64,000 nucleotides of DNA from Pedococcus bigeumensis (GTDB lineage: Bacteria; Actinomycetota; Actinomycetes; Actinomycetales; Dermatophilaceae), in NCBI RefSeq assembly GCF_006438965.1, contig NZ_RCZM01000001.1, forward strand, positions 497,097-561,096, given 5' to 3'. Position 1 is the first letter of the stretch, and each line of letters opens with the position of its first letter. The notes under the pieces are model-generated. The model saw only the letters and a program-made list of their open reading frames with translations, was not told the origin of the DNA and did not search any database. Shown here piece after piece: positions 48,281 to 56,725 of the stretch. The translations under genes were made by a program, and so were the position numbers.

Positions 48281-48658
48281 ATGAACTGGCGAGCACTGGG
48301 TGCGTTGGCGTTGGTGGTGTCGGCCGCGGTCCACCTCAAGCTGTGGTTCGGCGGCGTCCGGGACCAGTCGGTCGGGCCGGCCTTCATGGTCAACGCGGTT
48401 GCCGGGGTGGTCATCGCGGTCCTGCTGTTGACCTGGCAGCACTGGCTGCCCGCGTTCCTCACCCTGGGGTTCGGCGCATCGACCCTCGGAGCCTTCATCA
48501 TCTCCACGACCGTGGGTCTGATGGGCGTGCACGCCCACTGGGAGGGCTTCTACGTCTACGCGGCAGCGGTCGCCGAGGTGGTCTGCATCGCCGTGGGCGC
48601 CGGCCTGCTGCTCCGGGCCCGAACCGGTCGGCTGGTCACCGCCGGCCGAACCGCCTAG
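48281..48658 (+). CDS. Small four-helix membrane protein
   Basis: A 125-aa protein with four hydrophobic segments (~5-22, 33-52, 56-78, 88-110) and no motif I recognise with certainty. ATG 48281 has GGAG 7 nt upstream. It is convergent with the thioredoxin gene. Confidence 0.65.
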   Translation: MNWRALGALALVVSAAVHLKLWFGGVRDQSVGPAFMVNAVAGVVIAVLLLTWQHWLPAFLTLGFGASTLGAFIISTTVGLMGVHAHWEGFYVYAAAVAEVVCIAVGAGLLLRARTGRLVTAGRTA

Positions 48659-48685
48659 TCCTGCTCAGCCCCCGCGAGGCCCTGC

Positions 48686-49075
48686 TCAGCCCTGCGCGGC
48701 CTGCTGCGTCTCGGTGGCCTTCTGCGACTCGATGTCCGCGCGCACGGCGTCCATGTCGAGACCCTGCACCTTGGCGATGACGTCCTCGAGCATCGGCGCG
48801 GGCAGGGCACCGGCCTGCGCGAAGACGAGGATGCCGTCACGGAAGCCCATCAGCATGGGGATCGACGTGATGTTCGCAGCCGCGGCGAGGGCCTGCTCGG
48901 CCTCGGTGTCGACCTTGCCGAAGGTGATGTCGGAGTGCTGTTCGGAGGCGGCCTCGTAGACCGGCCCGAACCGCTTGCACGGCCCACACCACTCGGCCCA
49001 GAAGTCCACCAGGACGGTCCCGCCCTCGAGGATGGTCTTCTCGAAGTTCTCCGCCGTCAGCGTCGTGCTAGCCAT
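48686..49075 (-). CDS. Thioredoxin
   Basis: A 129-aa disulfide reductase with active site WCGPC (29-33), VLVDFWAEWC strand, cis-Pro in SIPMLMGF and a short C-terminal helical extension. It lies 2 nt after the SIMPL gene stop, so they form an operon; an upstream overlapping ATG at 49093 is possible. Confidence 0.95.
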   Translation of the reverse strand: MASTTLTAENFEKTILEGGTVLVDFWAEWCGPCKRFGPVYEAASEQHSDITFGKVDTEAEQALAAAANITSIPMLMGFRDGILVFAQAGALPAPMLEDVIAKVQGLDMDAVRADIESQKATETQQAAQG

Positions 49076-49077
49076 GT

Positions 49078-49704
49078 CTACGTCCACTCCCATCGGACCG
49101 CGACGGTCGCGGTCACCGAGTTCTCGCCCAGCTCGACGGACAGGTCGGCTGCCTTGCCGGCCGCCATCATGGCGAACCGGGGCTGGGCTCCACCTCGCTC
49201 AACATCGGACAGCCGCTCAACCTTCCCGAGCTCGCGACCGGCCAGCGCGGCATACTGCTCCGCCTTGGCCTTGGCGTCCGCGAAGGCGGCTTCCCGCGCC
49301 TGCGCGAGCAGCGGCGCGGAGTCGGCCAGCTCGAGCCCGATGTGGTCGATGGTCAGCGCGTTGCCGGCGGCGCCGGCGAAGGCCTCCACGAGGCTCCCCA
49401 CGAGCGCCGGGTCGCGCACCGTGACCGACAGGCCCTGGTATGCCGTGTAGCCGACGACCGTGACTCCCTCCCGGTCGTGCCGGGGGTGGACCCTGGTGCC
49501 CGTGGTGCGCAGGTCGGCGGCTGCGACTCCGTGGTCGCGGGCCGCCTGGGCCAGGCCCTGGGCGCGGTTACCGGCGTCCGCCAGCGCGGTCGAGACGTCG
49601 TCCCCGTCGCAGCGCACGCCGGCCCTGACGCGGACCACGTCGGGCGCCGCGGAGGCAGTGCCCGAACCGGTGACCTCGACGTGTGACCCACTGTGTCCTG
49701 TCAT
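49078..49704 (-). CDS. SIMPL-domain (DUF541) protein, apparently cytoplasmic
   Basis: A 208-aa protein of the SIMPL/DUF541 family: VEVTGSGTASAAPDVVRVRAGV, then YTAYQGLSVTVRD and AREAAFADAKAKAEQYAALAG. Many members are periplasmic; no signal peptide is seen here. Function of the family is poorly known. It is cotranscribed with thioredoxin. Confidence 0.85.
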   Translation of the reverse strand: MTGHSGSHVEVTGSGTASAAPDVVRVRAGVRCDGDDVSTALADAGNRAQGLAQAARDHGVAAADLRTTGTRVHPRHDREGVTVVGYTAYQGLSVTVRDPALVGSLVEAFAGAAGNALTIDHIGLELADSAPLLAQAREAAFADAKAKAEQYAALAGRELGKVERLSDVERGGAQPRFAMMAAGKAADLSVELGENSVTATVAVRWEWT

Positions 49705-49727
49705 GGAACAAGCCTAGGCTGGTGGTG

Positions 49728-50396
49728 ATGAGCACTCCTGGAACCAGCACCGACCAGATCCGCCGCTACTGGGACGACTTCGCAGCCGAGTACGACAGCT
49801 ACCCCGACCACGGGCTGCTCGACTCCGACACCCGCTCTGCGTGGAAGGACCTGCTGCGCACCTGGCTGCCGACGACGCCGTCGCTGGTGGCCGACCTGGC
49901 CTGCGGCACCGGCACGATGAGCGTGCTGATGGCCGAGATGGGGCACCAGGTCCGCTGCGTCGACCTCTCGACCGAGATGGTGCGGCTGGCGCAGGCCAAG
50001 GCAGCACCGTTCGGTGCCGCGATCGAGGTCCGGCAGGGCGACGCGGGCGACCCGCCGTTCGAGCCGGGCTCGTTCGACGTGGTCTTCGCCCGCCACATCC
50101 TCTGGACGCTGCCCGACCCCACCGAGGCGCTGCGGCACTGGGCGGCGCTGTTGCGCCCCGGCGGCCGGATGGTGCTGGTCGAGGGACGCTGGGGCCTGGA
50201 GGCGGCCGAGGGCAAGCCGGAACTGCCGTGGCGCGCCGGGGTGCCGTCCGACGAGCTGGCGGCCGTCGTCGGTGAGCTGGTGGGGGAGTCCGTGGTGGTG
50301 CAGCTGGACGACACGGTCTACTGGGGCAAGGAGATCGAGCACGAGCGCTACCTCCTGCGGGCCGACGCCGGGAGGTCAGCCGACGATGGCGACTGA
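49728..50396 (+). CDS. SAM-dependent methyltransferase (class I)
   Basis: A 222-aa methyltransferase with motif I DLACGTG (56-62), acidic motif II RCVDLST, GDAGDPPF and post-motif LRPGGRMVLVEG. The acceptor is unknown. A -10 box TAGGCT (49715-49720) ends 7 nt before ATG, so it is probably leaderless. It overlaps the following gene by 11 bp. Confidence 0.85.
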   Translation: MSTPGTSTDQIRRYWDDFAAEYDSYPDHGLLDSDTRSAWKDLLRTWLPTTPSLVADLACGTGTMSVLMAEMGHQVRCVDLSTEMVRLAQAKAAPFGAAIEVRQGDAGDPPFEPGSFDVVFARHILWTLPDPTEALRHWAALLRPGGRMVLVEGRWGLEAAEGKPELPWRAGVPSDELAAVVGELVGESVVVQLDDTVYWGKEIEHERYLLRADAGRSADDGD

Positions 50397-50964
50397 CGCG
50401 AACGCGGACCCGCAGCCGGCCCCGGCGGCGGATGGACCGCTGGCCGCCGCTGCCGGCGTCCCGCCGACGCTGGAGAGGACCCGCCGGGTGGTCACCGTCG
50501 GGTGGCTCTTCACGGCACTTGCAGTCCTGCTCGTCCCGTGGACCGCCTTCTTGTTCATCACCCTTCCGAGTGAGGCGCGGGCCGAGCACTACGACCTCGC
50601 CTGGGGTGGCTTCGACGTCGGACTGGTCGTGCTGCTCGCCCTGACCGGACTGGCGGCGGTGCGGCACAGCCCTTGGCTGGCGGCGGTCGCCGGTGGCACC
50701 GCCACAGTCCTGGTGGTCGACGCGTGGTTCGACGTGGTGATGGCGGAGGGCGGCGCCGACCGTTGGGTGGCGATGGCGATGGCCGTCGGGGTCGAGCTGC
50801 CGCTGGCGGTGGTGTGCGGCTGGCTCGCGGTGCGAGGACAGGTGCTGCTGGCCCGACAGCTCCACTGGGCCGCTTGGCGGTCCGCGCGTCGCCGGCGCCA
50901 GGACGCTGCGCGCGCTGCCGCGGCAGACCACGATGCGACACCGGTTCGGCGTACCCCGCGGTAA
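50386..50964 (+). CDS. Four-helix membrane protein of unknown function
   Basis: A 192-aa protein with a disordered start and four hydrophobic segments (~35-58, 72-90, 95-112, 124-147), then a basic Arg/Ala tail. ATG 50386 has GGAGG 10 nt upstream. It overlaps the methyltransferase, suggesting linked expression. Confidence 0.7.
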   Translation: MATDANADPQPAPAADGPLAAAAGVPPTLERTRRVVTVGWLFTALAVLLVPWTAFLFITLPSEARAEHYDLAWGGFDVGLVVLLALTGLAAVRHSPWLAAVAGGTATVLVVDAWFDVVMAEGGADRWVAMAMAVGVELPLAVVCGWLAVRGQVLLARQLHWAAWRSARRRRQDAARAAAADHDATPVRRTPR

Positions 50965-50981
50965 TCGAGAGAATGCCGACC

Positions 50982-52436
50982 ATGAGTGCAGCCCCGTCCG
51001 TGTCCAACTCCATCACCGTCCGGTTGACCCTCCCGGCCCGCGCCACCGCGGTCTCCGAGCTCACCGGCGTCATCGAGAAGGGCGGCGGACTGGTCACCGG
51101 TCTCGACGTCACCGCCTCGGGTTCCGACCGGTTGCGCGTGGACGTGACCGCAGCGGCCCGTGACACCGACCACGCCGATGCGCTGGTCGAGGCGATGCGC
51201 GGGGTGCACGGCGTGGAGATCGGCAAGGTCTCCGACCGCACCTTCCTCGCCCACCTGGGCGGCAAGCTCAAGATCGAGTCCAAGGTCCCGATCCGCAACC
51301 GCGACGACCTTTCGCTGATCTACACCCCGGGCGTGGCCCGCGTCTGCCTCGCAATCGCCGAGAACCCCGCCGACGCCCGACGCCTGACAATCAAGCGCAA
51401 CACCGTGGCCGTGGTGACCGACGGGTCGGCGGTCCTCGGCCTGGGCAACATCGGCCCACTCGCGGCGCTCCCGGTCATGGAGGGCACGGCCGCGCTGTTC
51501 AAGCGGTTCGCCGACATCGACGCCTTCCCGATCTGCCTCGACACCCAGGACACCGAGGAGATCATCCGCACGGTCAAGGCGATCAGCCCCGTCTTCGCCG
51601 GCATCAACCTCGAGGACATCTCCGCGCCCCGCTGCTTCGAGATCGAAGCGCGACTGCGCGAGGAGCTCGACATCCCGGTCTTCCACGACGACCAGCACGG
51701 CACCGCGATCGTCACCCTGGCTGCGCTGCGCAACGCGCTGCGCGTGGTCGGCAAGGAGCTCAGCGAGTGCCGCGTGGTCATGTCGGGTGCGGGAGCCGCC
51801 GGCACGGCGATCCTCAAGCTGCTGCTCAAGGCCGGCGCCACCGACGTCGTGGTGGCCGACCAGTTCGGTGTGCTGCACGCCGACCGTGAGGACATCGCGT
51901 CCGGACAGCACCCGGCGCTGGCCTGGTCGGCCGCGAACACCAACCACCGTGGCGTGACCGGCTCGCTCAAGGACGCTATCGCCGGTGCCGACGTGTTCGT
52001 CGGTGTCTCGGCGCCCGGCATCCTCACCGGTGACGACATCGCCACGATGAACGACGGGGCGATCGTCTTCGCCATGGCCAACCCCGAGCCCGAGGTCGAC
52101 CCCATCGCGGCCGCGCAGCACGCCGCCGTCGTGGCCACCGGGCGTTCCGACTTCGCCAACCAGATCAACAACGTGCTGGTCTTCCCCGGAGTGTTCCGCG
52201 GCCTGCTCGACGCTGCCTCCAAGTCCATCGACGAGGACGTGATGCTGGCCGCGGCCAAGGCACTCTCCGAGGTGGTCCACCCGGAGGAGCTCAACCCCGC
52301 CTACATCATCCCCAGCGTCTTCCACCCGGACGTCTCCAAGGTGGTCGCGGCCGCGGTCAAGGCTGCGGTGCTGGGCACGACTCCCGAGACCGTGCCGCTG
52401 CGACGCATGGCGGAGGAGCCCGAGCTCATTGGCTAG
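50982..52436 (+). CDS. NAD-dependent malic enzyme with N-terminal ACT domain
   Basis: A 484-aa enzyme converting malate to pyruvate and CO2. An ACT-like regulatory domain (~10-85) precedes the malic domain ([36 protein letters not shown]) and the NAD-binding domain ([21 protein letters not shown]). ACT domains usually bind amino acids, so allosteric control is likely. ATG 50973 is an alternative start. Confidence 0.93.
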   Translation: MSAAPSVSNSITVRLTLPARATAVSELTGVIEKGGGLVTGLDVTASGSDRLRVDVTAAARDTDHADALVEAMRGVHGVEIGKVSDRTFLAHLGGKLKIESKVPIRNRDDLSLIYTPGVARVCLAIAENPADARRLTIKRNTVAVVTDGSAVLGLGNIGPLAALPVMEGTAALFKRFADIDAFPICLDTQDTEEIIRTVKAISPVFAGINLEDISAPRCFEIEARLREELDIPVFHDDQHGTAIVTLAALRNALRVVGKELSECRVVMSGAGAAGTAILKLLLKAGATDVVVADQFGVLHADREDIASGQHPALAWSAANTNHRGVTGSLKDAIAGADVFVGVSAPGILTGDDIATMNDGAIVFAMANPEPEVDPIAAAQHAAVVATGRSDFANQINNVLVFPGVFRGLLDAASKSIDEDVMLAAAKALSEVVHPEELNPAYIIPSVFHPDVSKVVAAAVKAAVLGTTPETVPLRRMAEEPELIG

Positions 52437-52860
52437 CTCGTCGCCCGACGACCAGGCTCCGCCCGACTCCTCCCGCGTCGCGCTCGGCTCGCCCGCTGGG
52501 CGCGCCACCATGGTCGTCGGCCCACCGCGCCGGACTGCCGTCGTCGTCTTCGCGCTCCTGCTGGCCGCCCACCTGGCTGCGCTCTACTGGCCGCGGGTGG
52601 ACATCCAGGGCCCGGTGACATGGACCGACAAGGTCGTCCACGTCCTGCTGTTCCTCGCGCCCACGCTGGCCGGGCTGCTCGCCGGCGTCCGGCCGGCCTA
52701 CGTGGTGGGGCTGTTGGCGTTGCACGCACCGGTGAGCGAGCTGGTCCAGCACTACTTCCTCCCGAACCGGTCCGGCGATCCCTGGGACGCCGTCGCAGAC
52801 CTTTGCGGGGTGGTGCTCGGGGTCACGTCGGTGATGGTCGGGAGGGCGCTGCGGCGCTGA
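52429..52860 (+). CDS. VanZ-like membrane protein
   Basis: A 143-aa protein with three to four helices and VanZ-type motifs (TDKVVHVLLFLAPT, DPWDAVADLCGVVLG). The TTG start overlaps the malic enzyme stop by 8 bp. Function of such stand-alone VanZ proteins is unknown. Confidence 0.78.
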   Translation: MASSSPDDQAPPDSSRVALGSPAGRATMVVGPPRRTAVVVFALLLAAHLAALYWPRVDIQGPVTWTDKVVHVLLFLAPTLAGLLAGVRPAYVVGLLALHAPVSELVQHYFLPNRSGDPWDAVADLCGVVLGVTSVMVGRALRR

Positions 52861-53075
52861 TAGACTGCTCTGGCTCAGTTCGGCGGCGCCTGGCAGCGCC
52901 ATGAGGTGGCATAGGCGCCACAGACGCATTCCCTACTCCGACTGCAGTCCCACCGGATGACAACTGTCGATCCGGTCCAACGGGCCCCAGGGGCCTGAGG
53001 CTCGTCTTCTTCGTTGCCCTCGCCAGGTCGCTCGAGACGTGTCTACCTCGAGTACCTGAAGTGAGTTGAATATCA
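52861..53075 (+). promoter_or_regulatory. Long structured leader of the DEAD-box helicase
   Basis: TAGACT (52861-52866) can act as -10, giving a leader of about 200 nt. It holds hairpin ACCGGAT/ATCCGGT (52952-52976, partly paired inside) and GGCCCC-A-GGGGCC (52983-52995) followed by the pyrimidine run TCTTCTTCGTT (53005-53015), a terminator-like element ahead of the start. This suggests attenuation or cold-responsive or autogenous control. I do not recognise an Rfam family. Confidence 0.5.
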
Positions 53076-55430
53076 GTGCCCAAAAACCTGCGATCCGGCG
53101 CGCCCAAAAAGGCCCGATGGACCCCAGAAAAGAAGGCTGACGCGAAGAAGGGCCCCAAGAAGGCTCACCGCGGCCAGTCCGCTGCGCCCTCCGCCGGCAG
53201 CTCGTATGCCGCCCGTCCGGCCCGTGACGGTGACCGTCGCCCCGAGCGCAGCGACCGTCCCGCCCGCAGCTTCAACCGTGACGACCGCCCGGCCCGCAGC
53301 TACGACCGCAGCGACCGTCCGGCCCGCTCGTTCAACCGTGACGACCGCGCGCCGCGCAGCTACGACCGGAGCGAGCGTCCCGCACGCAGCAACGACCGCG
53401 ACGACCGTCCGGCCCGCAGCTTCAACCGTGACGACCGCGCGCCGCGCAGCTACGACCGCAGCGACCGTCCGGCTCGCACGTTCAACCGTGACGACCGCGC
53501 GCCGCGCAGCTACGACCGCAGCGACCGTCCCGCACGCAGCAACGACCGCGACGACCGTCCGGCCCGCACGTTCAACCGTGACGACCGCGCGCCGCGCAGC
53601 TACGACCGCAGCGACCGTCCGGCCCGCAGCTTCGACCGCGACGACCGTCCGGCTCGCACCTTCAACCGTGACGACCGGCCGCAGCGCCGCGACTCCACCC
53701 GTGACGACCGCCCGGTTCGTCGCAATGACCGTGATGCCAGTGACCGTAGTGAGAACCGTGGTCCCCGTCAGTACAACCGTGAGGACCGCCCTGTGACCAG
53801 CTATACCCGTGACGACCGTCCGGCCCGCAACAACGACCGACCCGCGCGCAGCTTCGACCGCACCGAGCGCCCGGCCCGCAGCAACGACCGGACCGACCGG
53901 CCGGCTCGCAGCTACGACCGCAGCGACCGCCCCGCCCGCAGCTTCGACCGCAACGACCGTCCCGCCCGCAGCTTCGAGGGTCAGGTCGACCCCGAGGCCG
54001 AGCGCATGGAAGCCGACACCTGGGTGAAGGCGACCCGCAAGACCGTCGACGGTCCCGTGACGGTCGACGCCGACAACGGCTTCGCCGGACTCGGCCTCTC
54101 CGAGCGCCTGGTCGAGCGACTGGCCCGCGACGGCATCACCACGCCGTTCCCGATCCAGTCCGCGACCATCCCGGACGCCCTGGCCGGCATGGACATCCTC
54201 GGCCGCGGCCAGACCGGCTCCGGCAAGACGCTGGCCTTCGGCCTGCCGATGCTGTCCCGTCTCGCCGACGGCGAGAAGGCTGCTCCCCGTCGTCCCCGCG
54301 CCCTGGTGCTCGTGCCGACCCGCGAGCTGGCCATGCAGGTGTCCGACGCGCTCGAGCCGCTCGTGCACGTCCTCGGCCTGAAGCACAAGCTGGTCGCCGG
54401 TGGCCTGTCCTACACGACCCAGATCAGCGCGCTGAACCGCGGCGTCGACCTGCTCATCGCCACCCCGGGCCGGCTCAAGGACCTCATCGAGCGCGAGGCC
54501 GTGCAGCTGCGCGACATCCAGATCGCCGTCCTCGACGAGGCCGACCACATGGCCGACATGGGCTTCATGCCCGAGGTCACCGCCATCCTCGACCAGATGC
54601 CGGCAGGCGGTCAGCGGATGCTCTTCTCGGCCACCCTGGACAAGGGTGTCGACAAGCTGGTCGAGGGCTACCTCACCAACCCGCAGACGCACTCGACCGA
54701 CGACGCCAAGGCCTCGGTCACCACGATGGAGCACCACGTGCTGCTCATCGACCCGATGCACAAGAAGACGATCACGGCAGAGGTCGCCAACCGTGCAGGC
54801 CGCACCGTGGTCTTCGTGCGCACCAAGCTCGGTGCCGACCGCGTGGCCCTCCAGCTGCGCGAGCAGGGCGTCTTCGCGGCTGCCTTGCACGGTGGGCTCA
54901 ACCAGGGCGCGCGCAACCGCGTCCTCGGCGCCTTCCGTGACGGCAGCCTGCCGGTCCTCGTCGCCACCGACGTCGCCGCCCGCGGCATCCACGTCGACGA
55001 CGTCTCCGTCGTCCTGCAGGTCGATCCGCCGGCCGACCACAAGGACTACCTGCACCGCTCCGGCCGTACCGCCCGCGCGGGCGACAAGGGCACCGTCGTG
55101 ACCCTCGCCCTGCCGCACCAGCGTCGCACCATGGAGCGGATGGCCAAGGACGCCGGCATCGACGCCGTCCCGACCAAGGCGATCCCCGGTGACGCTCGCC
55201 TCGCGGCGACCGGTGCCGTGACCCCCAGCGGCATCCCGGTGCCCGAGGACAAGGTTCGTCGCGTCCTCGAGGGCAACAAGCGCAGCGGACGCCCGTCCGG
55301 CCAGGGCGGCCCCCGTGGCGGTGGCCCCCGCGGCCCGCGCCAGGGTGGCGGCAGCCGCTCCTTCCGTGACGACCGCTCCGGCGGCTCGCGCGGTGAGCGC
55401 CCCAGCTACTCGCGCGCCGCCCGGGGCTGA
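53076..55430 (+). CDS. DEAD-box RNA helicase with Arg/Asp decapeptide-repeat N-terminus
   Basis: A 784-aa ATP-dependent RNA helicase. Residues 1-45 are Lys-rich; 58-300 are disordered repeats of DRPARSFNRD-type decapeptides. The helicase core (~335-710) has Q motif FPIQSATIPD, Walker A GQTGSGKT (378-385), PTRELA, TPGRL, DEAD (487-490), SAT, ATDVAARGI and HRSGRTARAG. The C-terminal tail (~735-784) is Arg/Gly-rich. Likely roles are ribosome assembly or RNA decay; the charged repeats suggest condensate formation. Confidence 0.93.
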   Translation: MPKNLRSGAPKKARWTPEKKADAKKGPKKAHRGQSAAPSAGSSYAARPARDGDRRPERSDRPARSFNRDDRPARSYDRSDRPARSFNRDDRAPRSYDRSERPARSNDRDDRPARSFNRDDRAPRSYDRSDRPARTFNRDDRAPRSYDRSDRPARSNDRDDRPARTFNRDDRAPRSYDRSDRPARSFDRDDRPARTFNRDDRPQRRDSTRDDRPVRRNDRDASDRSENRGPRQYNREDRPVTSYTRDDRPARNNDRPARSFDRTERPARSNDRTDRPARSYDRSDRPARSFDRNDRPARSFEGQVDPEAERMEADTWVKATRKTVDGPVTVDADNGFAGLGLSERLVERLARDGITTPFPIQSATIPDALAGMDILGRGQTGSGKTLAFGLPMLSRLADGEKAAPRRPRALVLVPTRELAMQVSDALEPLVHVLGLKHKLVAGGLSYTTQISALNRGVDLLIATPGRLKDLIEREAVQLRDIQIAVLDEADHMADMGFMPEVTAILDQMPAGGQRMLFSATLDKGVDKLVEGYLTNPQTHSTDDAKASVTTMEHHVLLIDPMHKKTITAEVANRAGRTVVFVRTKLGADRVALQLREQGVFAAALHGGLNQGARNRVLGAFRDGSLPVLVATDVAARGIHVDDVSVVLQVDPPADHKDYLHRSGRTARAGDKGTVVTLALPHQRRTMERMAKDAGIDAVPTKAIPGDARLAATGAVTPSGIPVPEDKVRRVLEGNKRSGRPSGQGGPRGGGPRGPRQGGGSRSFRDDRSGGSRGERPSYSRAARG
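53247..53975 (+). repeat. 30-bp-period repeat array in helicase N-terminus
   Basis: About 14 contiguous 30-bp units (codons 61-200) and roughly six more after a diverged stretch. Units alternate in a 60-bp higher order (PARSFNRDDR then APRSYDRSDR). Identical DNA blocks recur, so the array grows by duplication. Confidence 0.95.
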
Positions 55431-55510
55431 ACCACCCGGCATACCCGGCCCACAGGTGAGGCGAGCGGCAGCTGATCGCCGCAGCACCTGAGGCCCGCAT
55501 CACCTGAACG

Positions 55511-55545
55511 GCCAGAGCCCCGGTCCCCGCGACCGGGGCTCTGGC
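55511..55545. terminator. Terminator hairpin after helicase gene
   Basis: Perfect 15-bp arms (55511-55525, 55531-55545) with loop CCCGC. Confidence 0.9.
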
Positions 55546-55558
55546 GTCGGCAGGCAGA

Positions 55559-56125
55559 ATGGGGGACGTGGAGACCACGGACCTGTCGGGCAACCTGCTC
55601 GTCGCGACACCCCAGATCGTCGACGGGGTGTTCTGTCGCAGCGTCGTCCTCCTCCTGCACCACGATGCGGAGGGCGCGCAGGGAGTCGTGCTCAACCGTC
55701 CGATGGACGCCCGCGTCGACGCCGTCCTGCCCGACTGGCAGGCGCACGCCACCGCCCCCTCGGTGCTGTTCGAGGGCGGACCGGTCGGCCTCGACAGCGC
55801 ACTCGGGCTGGTGACCGTCCCCGGAGACGTCGAGCCGCTGGGCGTCAAGCGGCTGTTCCGCGGCTTGGGCCTCGTCGACCTCGACACCCCGCCGGCGATC
55901 GTGGTGCCCGAGGTGGCCGGCCTGCGGATCTTTGCCGGGTATGCCGGGTGGTCACCGGGGCAGCTCGAGGAGGAGGTTGCGTCGGGCAGCTGGTACGTCG
56001 TGGAGTCCGAGGGGCGCGATGCCTTCGACGCAGATCCCGAGCAGCTCTGGACCCGGGTGCTGCGCCGCCAACGGGACCACCTGGCCTTCGTCGCGACCTT
56101 CCCGACCGACCCCGAGATGAACTGA
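55559..56125 (+). CDS. YqgE/AlgH family protein
   Basis: A 188-aa protein of the UPF0301 family: LSGNLLVATPQIVDGVFCRSVVLLLHHD, GAQGVVLNRPM, FEGGPVGLDS and RIFAGYAGWSPGQLEEE. Structures are known but the function is not. ATG 55559 is used; GTG 55568 is possible. Confidence 0.92.
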   Translation: MGDVETTDLSGNLLVATPQIVDGVFCRSVVLLLHHDAEGAQGVVLNRPMDARVDAVLPDWQAHATAPSVLFEGGPVGLDSALGLVTVPGDVEPLGVKRLFRGLGLVDLDTPPAIVVPEVAGLRIFAGYAGWSPGQLEEEVASGSWYVVESEGRDAFDADPEQLWTRVLRRQRDHLAFVATFPTDPEMN

Positions 56126-56142
56126 GCCAGCCGCCGACTGCG

Positions 56143-56165
56143 CCTGTTGGAAGCGAAACTTCCGG
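56143..56165. repeat. 23-bp repeat, copy 2
   Basis: Identical to 34516-34538. Here its 3' half forms one arm of a perfect hairpin (see 56154-56181). Confidence 0.85.
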
Positions 56166-56181
56166 ATCTCCGGAAGTTTCG
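56154..56181. terminator. Hairpin terminator overlapping the 23-bp repeat
   Basis: 13-bp inverted arms (56154-56166, 56169-56181; CGAAACTTCCGGA and its complement) with almost no loop, after the YqgE gene and before the DUF3039 promoter. Confidence 0.7.
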
Positions 56182-56222
56182 GCTCGGACCGACTGCCGTT
56201 GCTCACGGCATACAATCGCGGG

Positions 56223-56525
56223 ATGAGCGAGCCCCAGATCCCCCTGGACGACCCGCTGGCCCCGCAGGCCCAGCCCACGACCACGACCGCCGTGCTGGAG
56301 CGCGAGCAGGTCGAGGAGCAGCTGCAGGAGCCGGGCGACCACGAGCGCTTCTCGCACTATGTGCGCAAGGAGAAGATCCTCGAGAGCGCCCTGTCCGGCG
56401 ACCCGGTCGTGGCGCTGTGCGGCAAGGTCTGGATCCCGGGTCGGGACCCGAAGAAGTTCCCGGTCTGCCCGACGTGCAAGGAGATCTACGAAGGCCTGCG
56501 CGCACCGCAGGACGGCGGGGAGTGA
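56223..56525 (+). CDS. DUF3039 domain protein
   Basis: A 100-aa actinobacterial protein with HERFSHYVRKEKILESALSG, VALCGKVWIPGRDPKKFPVC and PTCKEIYEG; the three cysteines could bind zinc. Function is unknown. TACAAT (56211-56216) is a near-consensus -10 ending 6 nt before ATG, so it is leaderless; the -10 overlaps a CGGCATAC octamer (56206-56213). A helicase gene follows the next gene. Confidence 0.9.
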   Translation: MSEPQIPLDDPLAPQAQPTTTTAVLEREQVEEQLQEPGDHERFSHYVRKEKILESALSGDPVVALCGKVWIPGRDPKKFPVCPTCKEIYEGLRAPQDGGE

Positions 56526-56725
56526 GCTGACGCGGACGGGCGTCGACGCAGGTCCCGCGTGGGCATGTATCGGTTTGCGTCCGGTTGGGTACGGTTCGAC
56601 CCAAAGCCTGAACGACTCTTTACCTCTGCCTGCCTCTTTGCATCCCTGAGCAGGGGCGTCGGCTCCTAGCGTGCAAGGTCGACCCACCTTCCGATCCGGA
56701 GGTGGTGACCCGCGAAAGGACGCTC

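Noticed and set aside
53247-53975. Possible CRISPR-like array
   Set aside because: The repeats are contiguous, in frame and coding; no spacers of constant length and no cas genes are present.
53073-55487. 804-codon open frame on the minus strand
   Set aside because: It is the complement of the DEAD-box helicase gene; long antisense frames are expected in high-GC coding DNA, and its product is Val/Ala/Gly-rich low complexity without domains.
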